Positions 35,884 to 45,072 of a stretch of DNA of 64,000 bases are shown in pieces. Position numbers and translations under genes: made by a program. The notes under the pieces are model-generated. The model made no database searches, had not been told where the DNA came from, and was given only the letters and a program-made list of their open reading frames with translations. The first letter of the stretch is position 1. Every line of letters starts with the position of its first letter. The stretch comes from Congregibacter variabilis (GTDB lineage Bacteria; Pseudomonadota; Gammaproteobacteria; Pseudomonadales; Halieaceae), in assembly GCF_045689235.1 (NCBI RefSeq), contig NZ_CP136864.1:1426001-1490000 (forward strand), written 5' to 3'.

Positions 35884-37344
35884 ATGTTTAGACGACTGTA
35901 TGTTCGCTTGGCGCTTGCCACCGGTCTATTGTTTATTGTTGTCGGCAGCGTACTGATTACCATCAGCACCAGAACCAGTGAACTCTACGCACTGGAGACC
36001 ACCCAACGGGTTAACCAAAACATCGCACTGCACGCAGCGGAGGATATGCCGTTGCTAGGTCCTAATGGGGTGAACGAAGCCGCGCTTAAGGAGTTGGCCC
36101 ACCACGTAATGTTTATCAACCCGATCGTAGAGGTCTATCTCCTCGATACCAGCGGTCAGGTCTTATCCCATGCGCTCCCCGAGGGCACAGTGCTACGCAA
36201 TCGTGTGGATATGCAGCCGCTTCGCGATTTTATAAATGACCCCAGTAAGCTACCCATTTTTGGCGACGACCCGCGTAGCAAAACAGCAAAGAAAACTTTC
36301 TCGGTGTCACCGGTGCTGGATGTCTCCGGGGAACCCGCAGCATACTTGTACACCGTACTTAACGGCAGCGACTACGAGGGAATTCAGCAGTCCCTCGCGG
36401 GTAGTTACAATTTAAAGACCGGCGTCATCACCATCATAGCTGCACTAGTTTGCGCCACCATCGGCGGCTTCGTTTTGTTTTTCTTTCTCACCCGACGCCT
36501 GCAGCGACTGGGCCGTTCCGTTCGTGAGTATCGAGAAGGGAGCTACCAGGGGACCATAAATCTCGACACGCGGCATCTACCGCAGGATGAGATCGACGTA
36601 CTTGGCTCCGCAATCAGTGAAATGAGCGAGCGCATCGAGCAACAGTTCAATGCGCAGCGCGAGATTGACCTAAACCGTCGAGAACTCATTGCCAACGTTT
36701 CCCATGACCTTCGCACGCCGGTAAGTTCGGTTCAGGGCTATCTGGAAACTGTTTTGCTCAAAGAGCTCGATCCAGACATTCAAAAAGACTACATACGAAC
36801 TGCCCACAAGCACTGCATAAGACTCAATGAGCTAATTGGTGAACTTTTTGAACTGTCTACACTTGAATCTGGCAATGTCGAGCCAGACTGGGAGAACTTC
36901 CCGGTGATGGAGCTCATCCAGGACATCATCCACGATCACGAAATAGCGGCACAAGAGAAGGACATTAGCCTCAGCGCCGAGAGTTCTAAGCAAGGTATTC
37001 GCGTATGCGCAGACATTGCCATGATCCACCGCGTGCTGGATAACCTCATACAAAATGCGCTCAAGCACACCCCCAAAGGCGGCTCGATCACCGTGCGGGT
37101 GAGTCACGACGAAAGCCAGGTTCGCGTAGAAGTTGCCGACACTGGCGAAGGAATTCTGGCAAAAGACATACCGCATATTTTTGAGCGCTTTTACAAACCA
37201 AACACGGAGTCTCCCACCCTGGGCAACGGCTTGGGACTAGCGATCGTCAAACGCATAGTGGAGTTGCACCGATCACAGATCGCTGTGCGTAGCGAGAGCA
37301 ACCACGGAGCGCAATTTAGCTTCTGGCTTCCGCAGCCCGGCTAA
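35884..37344 (+). CDS. Sensor histidine kinase partner of the OmpR-type regulator
   Basis: The protein has 486 residues. TM1 spans about 8-28, a periplasmic sensor of about 145 residues follows, and TM2 spans roughly 174-198. HAMP is followed by HisKA with NVSHDLRTPVSSVQGY. HATPase_c shows NLIQNALKHTPKGG, DTGEGI and GNGLGLAIVKRIV. AGGTGAG at 35868-35874 favours the ATG at 35884 over a TTG at 35878. The periplasmic domain has no family I recognise, so the signal is unknown. The next gene begins 20 bases downstream. Confidence 0.9.
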   Translation: MFRRLYVRLALATGLLFIVVGSVLITISTRTSELYALETTQRVNQNIALHAAEDMPLLGPNGVNEAALKELAHHVMFINPIVEVYLLDTSGQVLSHALPEGTVLRNRVDMQPLRDFINDPSKLPIFGDDPRSKTAKKTFSVSPVLDVSGEPAAYLYTVLNGSDYEGIQQSLAGSYNLKTGVITIIAALVCATIGGFVLFFFLTRRLQRLGRSVREYREGSYQGTINLDTRHLPQDEIDVLGSAISEMSERIEQQFNAQREIDLNRRELIANVSHDLRTPVSSVQGYLETVLLKELDPDIQKDYIRTAHKHCIRLNELIGELFELSTLESGNVEPDWENFPVMELIQDIIHDHEIAAQEKDISLSAESSKQGIRVCADIAMIHRVLDNLIQNALKHTPKGGSITVRVSHDESQVRVEVADTGEGILAKDIPHIFERFYKPNTESPTLGNGLGLAIVKRIVELHRSQIAVRSESNHGAQFSFWLPQPG

Positions 37345-37364
37345 GGAACCGTTCCAAGCCAATC

Positions 37365-38246
37365 ATGTCTGGTAAATCCTATGCAAACTTCGGTTCGGTA
37401 CTCAAAGGCATTCTGCTCCTGTCTCTACTGGCGCTCTTGGGGGGATGTGCGTCTATAGAGCGACTCGCGATCCCCAACAGCGATCTGATTTCGACCAGTT
37501 TCACGCAAAGCGGAACTCAAGACCCCCTGTCTCATGAACACTGGAACAGATTTCTGGGGCTTTACGCACAAACAGACCCAGACGGGGTCGTGCGAGTCAA
37601 CTATGGCTCCGTGTCAGATACGGACCACAAAAATCTTAAAGGCTATATCGCAAACCTAAGCGCCGTTGACACAACAGTGCTGTCAAAAAACGCACAGTTA
37701 GCCTACTGGGCGAATCTCTACAATGCGGCGACCGTCGACGTTATCCTTGATCACTACCCTGTAGAGAGTATTCGAGATATTCGAGATAGTCCGTTTGACC
37801 TGGGGCCCTGGGAAAACAAACGCCTAAGCCTCCGGGGCCGCCCCATGAGCTTGCATGATATTGAGCATGGCGTCGTCCGGGCGGTGTGGCGAGACACGCC
37901 AGAGATTCACTACATCCTGAACTGCGCCTCTACCGGCTGCCCCAACTTACCGCAAACTGCCTATAGCGCCGATACCGTTGAAGATGCCATGCGTAATGCA
38001 GCAGCAGCGTATGTTAACGACCCCGTGCGTGGTGTAAATGTAAGTCCTAGAGGTCGCCTGAAAGTCTCGAAGATCTACGCATGGTACCGAGATGATTTTG
38101 GTAGCTCAGACGAAGCCCTCCTTGATCACTTACGCCGCTACGCCGAGCCCGACTTGCGCGCACAGCTAGAGCTGGCCCGGTCAATTGGCAGCTACTTTTA
38201 TGACTGGTCTCTTAACGATGCTTCTATTAAAGAATCGATTCATTAA
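37365..38246 (+). CDS. DUF547 lipoprotein
   Basis: The protein has 293 residues. The signal ends in a lipobox (LLGGC, Cys28). DUF547 covers about residues 60-260, with NAQLAYWANLYNAATVDVILDHYP, HDIEHGVVR and ILNCASTGCPNLP. The fold is related to transglutaminase/papain-like proteins; the conserved Cys, Glu and His could be catalytic, but activity in the family is not established. It closes the spondin/two-component run and may be an envelope enzyme in the same response. Confidence 0.83.
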   Translation: MSGKSYANFGSVLKGILLLSLLALLGGCASIERLAIPNSDLISTSFTQSGTQDPLSHEHWNRFLGLYAQTDPDGVVRVNYGSVSDTDHKNLKGYIANLSAVDTTVLSKNAQLAYWANLYNAATVDVILDHYPVESIRDIRDSPFDLGPWENKRLSLRGRPMSLHDIEHGVVRAVWRDTPEIHYILNCASTGCPNLPQTAYSADTVEDAMRNAAAAYVNDPVRGVNVSPRGRLKVSKIYAWYRDDFGSSDEALLDHLRRYAEPDLRAQLELARSIGSYFYDWSLNDASIKESIH

Positions 38247-38353
38247 GGACTATAGCCTTTTTTACGCTGGACAGACGCTCAGTGCAGTAAAGGCTTGGGA
38301 TGCTTCCCTCCTTGACCTGCATGAGCAAACAGCGGTGTAATCAAGCCTTAGGG

Positions 38354-38381
38354 TTGACAACTAACTGAAAAGCAGTAAACG
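38354..38381 (+). promoter_or_regulatory. Possible promoter of the copper-efflux region
   Basis: A perfect -35 TTGACA (38354-38359) is followed after 16 bases by a weak -10 TAAACG (38376-38381), 27 bases before the GTG start of the CopL-like gene. The -10 matches only half the consensus, so an activator would be needed. I see no clear CueR- or CusR-type dyad. Confidence 0.25.
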
Positions 38382-38407
38382 CGGGCCACTACCCAACAGA
38401 CTTTGAC

Positions 38408-38803
38408 GTGAAAATTCGCAGAAAAATCATAGCGCTCTTTTGTGCAAGCATGCTTGCACTGCAGTCTATTGTCTCTTTGGCGTCGCCCTGTGAGATGTCC
38501 GCTAGCGAACATAGCACCATGTCGTCTATGCAGGCGATGCCAGTAGCAAAGATGAGCGCGACCGATACGTCCACGATCGATAGCAACGTTCATCACGCGC
38601 ATCACACAGAAACAGTTGATACTCCCTCGCGCACTTGCTGTGATGGGGGCTACTGCTCTCAAAACGGCTGTATGTCGCTCAGCGCCCTAAGCTCTGTCGC
38701 CTTTACAGCGACTGCCGAAGCAACAGCGCCCTACAAAACCATGGCTGCTACAGCCGCTCCGCATTGGCCCCCCTCCTCGCTTTACCGCCCACCCTCGATA
38801 TAG
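38408..38803 (+). CDS. CopL-like Cys/His/Met-rich exported protein
   Basis: This 131-residue protein starts at a GTG and has a signal peptide (KIIALFCASMLALQSIVSLAS). The mature part is crowded with possible soft-metal ligands: CEMSASEHSTMSSMQAM, HHAHH and a cluster of cysteines in TCCDGGYCSQNGC. No folded domain is evident. Composition and position just before a CusCBA-type operon fit the CopL/DUF2946-like small proteins found with copper resistance genes. It may buffer or sense Cu(I)/Ag(I) in the periplasm. Confidence 0.65.
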   Translation: MKIRRKIIALFCASMLALQSIVSLASPCEMSASEHSTMSSMQAMPVAKMSATDTSTIDSNVHHAHHTETVDTPSRTCCDGGYCSQNGCMSLSALSSVAFTATAEATAPYKTMAATAAPHWPPSSLYRPPSI

Positions 38804-38941
38804 TTTTCGCGGGATAGCTGCGCCTGAAATTTGGCGACTAGCCGCTCTTGAATCCTGACATCGGTCAGGCATCAGACACCTTGCATCAGAACAACCCTCT
38901 TGTTTGGGTTTTACGATGCATCCGGCAACACAACGGCGGAA

Positions 38942-40285
38942 ATGAACGTGAAAACAATACAACTCTTGTACAGAGGCTTCTGTCCACTACTGGCCCTTTT
39001 TGTGGCCCAAACGGTCTTTGGAGAACCTGCACAGCTTAGTCTTAAAGACGCTGTAGCGCGGGCCCAGCAGCAGGATCCCTGGATACAGGGAAGCCTGTAT
39101 CGCCAGCAGGCATTGGAGGCGCAAAGCACATCGGCATCTGCACTACCAGATCCCATGGTGACCGCGGGTTTTGCCAATTTGCCCACCAACACCTTTAACT
39201 TTGATCAAGAGCCTATGACCCAGTTCCGAGTTGGCGTCAGTCAGGCGCTCCCGCGAGGCGACAGTCGGGCGCTGCAACAGCAGAAACTATCCTTAATGGG
39301 CGATCAGCACCCCTACCAGCGTGCGGATCGACGAGCGCAAGTCGAGGCTGAGGTATCCGGACTATGGCTCGATGCCTGGCTTGCGTCTCAGACCATGCAG
39401 CTGATTGAACAAGACACAGACCTGTTTATACAACTCGTGGACATCGCTGAGTCGAGCTACGTAAACTCCATAAAGGGCGCCCGCCAACAGGATTTGGTGC
39501 ATGCGCAGCTGGAGCTCACTCGGCTTGAGGATCGGCTCGTCTCGCTGCGGGAGCAACAGGACGTCGCTGTGTCACAGCTCAGTGAATGGCTGCAAAGCTC
39601 TGATGGCTCAGACTTTGGGAGCGTGAACTACACGCTGCCGCAGGAGCTCCCGCAGGTCACTCCCATGGCGCCACAGCTGTTCGAAGCTGAACAAGCGCCC
39701 ACGCCGCAGTCGCTAGCGATGATTCTGCGGGAGCATCCGGCACTAAAAAGCGTGGACCAAAGACTCGCAGCCTCAAGTACCTCCATAAAACTGGCGCAGC
39801 AGAACTACCGACCCGAGTGGCGACTTAACGCAAGCTATGGCTACCGAGACGACGACCCTGTGGGCCAGCCACGCGCTGACTTTTTCTCCTTTGGTGTGTC
39901 ATTCGATCTACCGCTGTTCACGTCGAACCGTCAGGACCAACAGGTAATCTCTGCCACAGCCAACACCGAATCCCTACGCACAGACCGGGCACTTCTGCTA
40001 CGTAAGATGGTTTCACAGATGACCACCCTGCACGCGCGGCTGCAGCGTTTAAACGAGCGCCAGGCGCTTTACCAGACGCGGCTGCTGCTCGACATGAGTG
40101 CGCAGGTAGACGCCACTATGGACGCCTACACGAATGACGACGGCGACTTTACTGAAGTGGTGCGGGCCAGAATCGATGAGCTCAACACACAAATCGATGC
40201 TTTGAACATCGCCGTCAATCGGCAAAAAACCATTGCGCAGCTCAACTACTTCTTCGCGTCCAGCAACTATTTGGAGGGCCAGTGA
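38942..40285 (+). CDS. cusC: TolC-family outer-membrane channel of the Cu/Ag efflux system
   Basis: The protein has 447 residues with a signal peptide ending near VFGEPAQ. Two OEP domains show the usual start LKDAVARAQQQDPWI and long helical regions. The ATG at 38942 places the signal peptide at the terminus; the open stretch back to a TTG at 38900 is not needed. A GTG at 38948 is possible. It would trimerise to form the exit duct of the pump. The adaptor gene starts one base after the stop. Confidence 0.87.
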   Translation: MNVKTIQLLYRGFCPLLALFVAQTVFGEPAQLSLKDAVARAQQQDPWIQGSLYRQQALEAQSTSASALPDPMVTAGFANLPTNTFNFDQEPMTQFRVGVSQALPRGDSRALQQQKLSLMGDQHPYQRADRRAQVEAEVSGLWLDAWLASQTMQLIEQDTDLFIQLVDIAESSYVNSIKGARQQDLVHAQLELTRLEDRLVSLREQQDVAVSQLSEWLQSSDGSDFGSVNYTLPQELPQVTPMAPQLFEAEQAPTPQSLAMILREHPALKSVDQRLAASSTSIKLAQQNYRPEWRLNASYGYRDDDPVGQPRADFFSFGVSFDLPLFTSNRQDQQVISATANTESLRTDRALLLRKMVSQMTTLHARLQRLNERQALYQTRLLLDMSAQVDATMDAYTNDDGDFTEVVRARIDELNTQIDALNIAVNRQKTIAQLNYFFASSNYLEGQ

Positions 40286-40286
40286 A

Positions 40287-41801
40287 ATGAACAGTGCCAT
40301 AAAGTATGGACTCACTTTAGTAGCCGGAGCCCTGATCGGGCTGGGCCTGTTAAAGCTACAGCAGCAACCCGACGAAACCGCCGTCACGACGGCTTCCGAT
40401 CCTGACGCGCCGCTTTACTGGGTTGCCCCCATGGACGCCAACTATCGTCGCGATAAACCCGGCAAGTCGCCCATGGGAATGGATCTGGTGCCAGTATATG
40501 CCAGTGGAAACGACACCGGCGTTGTAAAAATCTCCCCTCAGGTCGTTAACAACCTGGGAGTGCGAACAACTCGTGTATCTCGCGCAGTCTTGCATGAGGA
40601 TATTCGCAGCGTCGGATACGTTCAGTACGACCAGGACAGCCTTGTTCACATCCATCCCAGAGTTGAGGGCTGGGTGGAAAAGCTCTACGTGACTGCCGAG
40701 GGCAACTCGGTGACACGAGGTGCTCCGCTTTACGATCTATATTCCCCACAACTGGTAAACGCTCAGGAAGAGTTCATCTCCGCTTTGCGCAGGGACAACG
40801 AAAGGCTCGTACAGGCCGCTCAGGACAGGCTTCGCGCTCTGCAGTTAAGTGACGAGTTTATTACTGAGCTTAAGAACAGTGGTGAAGTCAGACAAACTGT
40901 TACTTTCAGATCATCAAAAAATGGTGTCGTGGATAAACTCAATATACGAGAGGGCTTTTTTGTGGGGCCGAACACTACACTCATGTCTATTGGCGCTCTG
41001 GATGAGGTGTGGGTAGAGGCTCAGGTCTTCGAAAGTCAGGCGGCTCTGGTGCGCCTGGCACAGCCGGTGACAATGCAGTTGGACTACCTACCCGGTCGCA
41101 AATGGCAAGGAGCAGTGGACTATATTTATCCCACGCTGGATCCATCCACCAGAACTCTGCGGGTAAGGCTGCGTTTTTCCAATAGCGACGGTGAACTGCG
41201 ACCCAACATGTTCGCTCAAATACAGATTCACTCCGAAGACAATCAGCCTCGTACCGTCATACCCAAAGAAGCCCTTATCAGAACAGGCTCCGAGGATAGG
41301 GTTGTGCTTGCTCTGGGCGAGGGACGTTTCAAGTCGATCGCGGTAAAGGCCGGTCGAATCTCCAATTCGCAGGTCGAAATCATGGAGGGCGTATCCGAGG
41401 GTGACGAGATCGTAGCGTCGGCGCAGTTCCTTCTTGACTCTGAATCGAGCAAAAAATCTGACTTTATGCGTATGGATCACCCAAGCCCCAAACGTCGCAA
41501 CTCACAGCCAGTTGCGGTGCAAACCCAACAGAGTACGCCTACAGATTCCAGTCAGATCGCCGAAGTAATGGGAGTCGTCAATAGGGTGGACAGCGCAACG
41601 CGGATTGCGAATATCAGCCGTGAAGAAATCCCAAAATGGAATCGGCCGGCTGCAACCATGGACTTCATACTGTCAGAGAGCGTTGATATAGAACTACTCG
41701 AGGCAGGTCAGTCGATTCACTTCAGGTTTGTGATTGATGACGGTCAGTTCATTATCGATAGGGTCCACGTCATGCCTCCGGGAGAATCCCATCATGATTG
41801 A
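40287..41801 (+). CDS. cusB: CusB-type periplasmic adaptor with a heavy-metal-binding motif and CusF-like C terminus
   Basis: The protein has 504 residues. After a membrane anchor (LTLVAGALIGLGLL) comes the heavy-metal-binding motif YWVAPMDANYR with KSPMGMDLVPVY. Barrel-sandwich and helical-hairpin domains follow, then LDEVWVEAQVFE. The last 75 residues or so (VMGVVNRVDSATRIANISREE, then KWNRPAATMDF) resemble the small chaperone CusF fused to the adaptor. Only part of the CusF metal set is retained: one Met and a displaced Trp. GGAGGG at 40273-40278 supports the ATG at 40287. The longer frame from 40233 lies inside cusC. Confidence 0.87.
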   Translation: MNSAIKYGLTLVAGALIGLGLLKLQQQPDETAVTTASDPDAPLYWVAPMDANYRRDKPGKSPMGMDLVPVYASGNDTGVVKISPQVVNNLGVRTTRVSRAVLHEDIRSVGYVQYDQDSLVHIHPRVEGWVEKLYVTAEGNSVTRGAPLYDLYSPQLVNAQEEFISALRRDNERLVQAAQDRLRALQLSDEFITELKNSGEVRQTVTFRSSKNGVVDKLNIREGFFVGPNTTLMSIGALDEVWVEAQVFESQAALVRLAQPVTMQLDYLPGRKWQGAVDYIYPTLDPSTRTLRVRLRFSNSDGELRPNMFAQIQIHSEDNQPRTVIPKEALIRTGSEDRVVLALGEGRFKSIAVKAGRISNSQVEIMEGVSEGDEIVASAQFLLDSESSKKSDFMRMDHPSPKRRNSQPVAVQTQQSTPTDSSQIAEVMGVVNRVDSATRIANISREEIPKWNRPAATMDFILSESVDIELLEAGQSIHFRFVIDDGQFIIDRVHVMPPGESHHD

Positions 41802-44800
41802 AGCGATTATTCGATGGTCAGTAAGCAACCGCTTCTTTGTCCTGTTGGCCGCGGCCATGATTGTCGGCGTGGGAATTTTCGCGCTGAAGAACACGCCGGT
41901 AGATGCAATTCCGGATCTATCGGATGTTCAGGTGATCATCAAAACAAACTATCCAGGTCAGGCACCGCAGGTAGTCGAGGACCAGGTCACCTACCCGTTG
42001 ACCACCGCAATGCTATCGGTACCGGGGGCGACCACCGTCAGAGGCTTTTCTTTTTTCGGTGACTCCTACGTCTATGTGATATTCGACGACGACACAGACC
42101 TTTACTGGGCTCGCAGTCGCGTCCTTGAGTATCTGAGTCAGGTAGCTCCTTCACTGCCAGATTCCGCCAAACCTCAGCTGGGCCCGGACGCAACCGGGGT
42201 TGGCTGGGTTTATATCTATGCCCTTACCGATACTAGCGGGCAGCATGACATCAGCCAGCTTCGCAGCTTGCAGGACTGGTTTTTAAAGTATGAGCTTCAG
42301 GGCATCCCCGGCGTGTCGGAGGTGTCCACCGTCGGCGGAATGGTCAAACAATATCAGGTAAGCGTAAATCCCGATCGCCTGCGTGCCTTTAACATTCCAC
42401 TGTCGCATGTGCAGGAGGCCATTCGACGCGCCAATCAGGAAGTGGGCGCGTCGGTGATAGAAATGGCAGAGGCGGAGTACATGGTGCGCGCGTCGGGCTA
42501 TATCTCCTCCGTAGAAGACCTGCGAAACATTCCCCTGGGCGTCAATCAAAATGGCACCCCGCTACTTCTTCAGGATCTCGCCGAGATTCAAACCGGGCCA
42601 CAAATGCGTCGGGGTATCGCTGAACTCAATGGAGAAGGCGAGGTTGTGGGCGGCATCATTGTGATGCGCTCCGGTGAAAATGCGCAAACGACCATCGATG
42701 CGGTAAAAACTCGCTTAAACGAACTCAAATCCAGCCTTCCCGATGGTGTTGAACTGGTAACGGTGTACGACCGGTCGGGTTTGATCGAGCGGGCGGTAAA
42801 AAACCTCTGGCAAAAGCTTGGCGAAGAACTGCTCATGGTGGCCCTTGTTTGCCTATTCTTTCTGTTCCATTTGCGTTCATCGCTCGTGGCGATCATCAGC
42901 TTGCCCGTAGGCATACTCATGGCATTCATCGTCATGTACTTTCAGGGGCTTAATGCCAACATCATGTCTCTGGGTGGCATCGCCATTGCCATAGGTGCAA
43001 TGATCGATGGAGCCATCGTGCTCATCGAAAACATGCACAAGCACATAGAGCGCACTCCCCTTACGCCAGAGAATCGTTGGCGCATAGTCACCGAGTCTGC
43101 CGTGGAGGTAGGGCCCGCTCTCTTCTTTAGCCTGCTGATCATCACCGTAAGCTTTATTCCGGTGTTTACCCTCGAGGCGCAGGAAGGACGCATGTTTACC
43201 CCGCTGGCTTTCACCAAAACCTATGCCATGGCCGCCGCGGCGTTGCTTGCTGTGACCCTGGTGCCTGTTCTTATGGGCTACTTTATCCGCGGCACGATTC
43301 TCCCGGAGCAAAAAAATCCAGTAAACCGGCTCATCGTTGCAAGCTACCGGCCATTGCTCAGATCAGTATTGGCTCGGCCAAAAACCACACTCGCAGTAGC
43401 AGCTCTCATGGTGATCAGCGGATTTTGGCCTCTATCGAAAACCGGCAGCGAGTTTATGCCGCCCCTTGATGAAGGGGACCTTATGTACATGCCGACTACT
43501 TATCCCGGCATCTCCATCGGAAAGGCGCGAGAACTGCTGCAGCAAACCGACAAACTGATTCGCACTGTGCCAGAAGTGAAAACGGTTTTTGGCAAAATTG
43601 GGCGCGCGGAGACCGCCACAGACCCGGCGCCACTGACCATGATTGAGACCTTTATTCAGCTTAAGCCTGAAAACGAATGGCGCCCTGGCATCAGCTCTGA
43701 TGATATAAGACGGGAACTCGACGGCGTGGTGCAGATTCCCGGGCTCACTAACGCCTGGGTCATGCCCATCAAAACGCGTATCGACATGCTCGCCACCGGC
43801 ATCAAAACTCCGGTGGGAATCAAAGTGGCCGGAGCGGACCTCACAGTCATCGAAGACATCGGACGGCAGCTTGAGGACATTCTGCAAGGTACGCCAGGTA
43901 CCGCATCGGTGTACTCCGAAAGAGTGACCGGTGGGCGCTACATCATGGTAGACATTGATCGTGCCCGCTCAGCTCGCTACGGCCTGAACATAGCCGATGT
44001 GCAGCAAATCATTGCTACGGCAATCGGGGGTATGAACATCACCAGCTCGGTCGAGGGTCTGGAACGCTATCCGGTCAACTTGCGCTACCCGCAATCCTAT
44101 CGCCAATCCCCAGAGGATCTGGCACTACTTCCCGTAGTCACACCATCGGGACAAAGAATAGCTCTGGGTGATGTCGCAGACATACGGGTAGAAGACGGTC
44201 CTCCTGGCATCAAGAGCGAGAATGCGCGTCTGAATGGCTGGACCTTTGTTGATTTGGACACGTCGGACATCGGTAGCTATGTATCAGTCGCACGCGACCT
44301 GGTAGCCAATCAACTGGAACTACCCCCGGGCTACTCAATCAGTTGGTCAGGACAATACGAGTACATGGAACGCGCAAAGGCCCGACTGAACTATGTGGTG
44401 CCGCTGACCCTGGCGATTATCATCCTATTGCTTTACATGAATTTTCGAACCCTTGCCCCAGTACTTATTCTTATGGGTTCGCTGCCTATGGCGCTAGTGG
44501 GCAGTGCCTGGTTGCTGTATCTACTAGACTACAATTTCTCTATTGCCGTGGGGGTAGGCCTCATGGCCCTCGCCGGTGTAGCAGTAGAAACGGGCGTAAT
44601 CATGATCGTATATCTTGATCAAGCCTGGGAGAAACTTGTATCAGAGCGCAATAACGACGGAGGCAATCCCTCCCCAGAAGCCATAGCTACGGCCATACTC
44701 GACGGCGCGGTCTTGCGAGTACGTCCGGTACTCATGACGGCCGGTGCGACTATCGCGGGGCTTCTGCCGATTCTGTTGGGCGGTGGCACTGGTTCAGAAG

Positions 44801-44910
44801 TCATGAGCCGGCTCGCTGCGCCAATGGTCGGAGGAATGATCAGCTCCGTGCTACTTACACTGTTGGTAATTCCTGTTATCTACCTGCTTCATAAACAGGA
44901 GAGGCATTAG
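41794..44910 (+). CDS. cusA: CusA/SilA-type RND pump for Cu(I)/Ag(I)
   Basis: The protein has 1038 residues and starts MIEAIIRWSVSNRFF; the ATG overlaps the cusB stop by 8 bases. Twelve helices surround two large periplasmic loops. TM4 reads GGIAIAIGAMIDGAIVLIEN, the form of monovalent-metal pumps rather than the CzcA type. The three methionines that bind Cu(I) in E. coli CusA appear to be present in LMYMPTTYP, LTMIETFIQLKP and RIDMLATGIK. ETATDPAPL is also typical. It would drive proton-coupled export of Cu(I) or Ag(I) from the periplasm through CusB and CusC. Confidence 0.92.
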   Translation: MIEAIIRWSVSNRFFVLLAAAMIVGVGIFALKNTPVDAIPDLSDVQVIIKTNYPGQAPQVVEDQVTYPLTTAMLSVPGATTVRGFSFFGDSYVYVIFDDDTDLYWARSRVLEYLSQVAPSLPDSAKPQLGPDATGVGWVYIYALTDTSGQHDISQLRSLQDWFLKYELQGIPGVSEVSTVGGMVKQYQVSVNPDRLRAFNIPLSHVQEAIRRANQEVGASVIEMAEAEYMVRASGYISSVEDLRNIPLGVNQNGTPLLLQDLAEIQTGPQMRRGIAELNGEGEVVGGIIVMRSGENAQTTIDAVKTRLNELKSSLPDGVELVTVYDRSGLIERAVKNLWQKLGEELLMVALVCLFFLFHLRSSLVAIISLPVGILMAFIVMYFQGLNANIMSLGGIAIAIGAMIDGAIVLIENMHKHIERTPLTPENRWRIVTESAVEVGPALFFSLLIITVSFIPVFTLEAQEGRMFTPLAFTKTYAMAAAALLAVTLVPVLMGYFIRGTILPEQKNPVNRLIVASYRPLLRSVLARPKTTLAVAALMVISGFWPLSKTGSEFMPPLDEGDLMYMPTTYPGISIGKARELLQQTDKLIRTVPEVKTVFGKIGRAETATDPAPLTMIETFIQLKPENEWRPGISSDDIRRELDGVVQIPGLTNAWVMPIKTRIDMLATGIKTPVGIKVAGADLTVIEDIGRQLEDILQGTPGTASVYSERVTGGRYIMVDIDRARSARYGLNIADVQQIIATAIGGMNITSSVEGLERYPVNLRYPQSYRQSPEDLALLPVVTPSGQRIALGDVADIRVEDGPPGIKSENARLNGWTFVDLDTSDIGSYVSVARDLVANQLELPPGYSISWSGQYEYMERAKARLNYVVPLTLAIIILLLYMNFRTLAPVLILMGSLPMALVGSAWLLYLLDYNFSIAVGVGLMALAGVAVETGVIMIVYLDQAWEKLVSERNNDGGNPSPEAIATAILDGAVLRVRPVLMTAGATIAGLLPILLGGGTGSEVMSRLAAPMVGGMISSVLLTLLVIPVIYLLHKQERH

Positions 44911-44990
44911 CCGAGGTGCCGCAAAAACACGGCGCCCGCATCGCCACAATTTCCCTCGCTATTTAAAGCCGAACTCCTATACTGAAAAAT

Positions 44991-45019
44991 CGGTCAGCGT
45001 CTTTTGTTTGGGCTGACCG
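44991..45019. other. Inverted repeat upstream of the methyltransferase gene
   Basis: CGGTCAGC (44991-44998) and GCTGACCG (45012-45019) form a perfect 8-bp inverted repeat with a 13-base T-rich loop. It lies 80 bases after cusA and 54 before the methyltransferase ATG. A TATACT at 44978-44983 stands just before it, so the repeat could cover a transcription start as an operator. A terminator for the cus operon is the alternative, although the following T run is short. Confidence 0.4.
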
Positions 45020-45072
45020 CTTTCCAGCGCCATTGATCAGCGCAGCCTACCAATAGAAATAAGGATAAAGTT

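Noticed and set aside
38310..38345. MerR/CueR-type promoter with long spacer before the CopL-like gene
   Set aside because: A TTGACC and a TAATCA are about 20 bases apart, but no inverted repeat is centred between them, which CueR-type sites require.
38854..38869. CCTGAC/GTCAGG hairpin between the CopL-like and cusC genes
   Set aside because: A 6-bp stem of this kind is expected by chance at this window size and nothing else supports a function.
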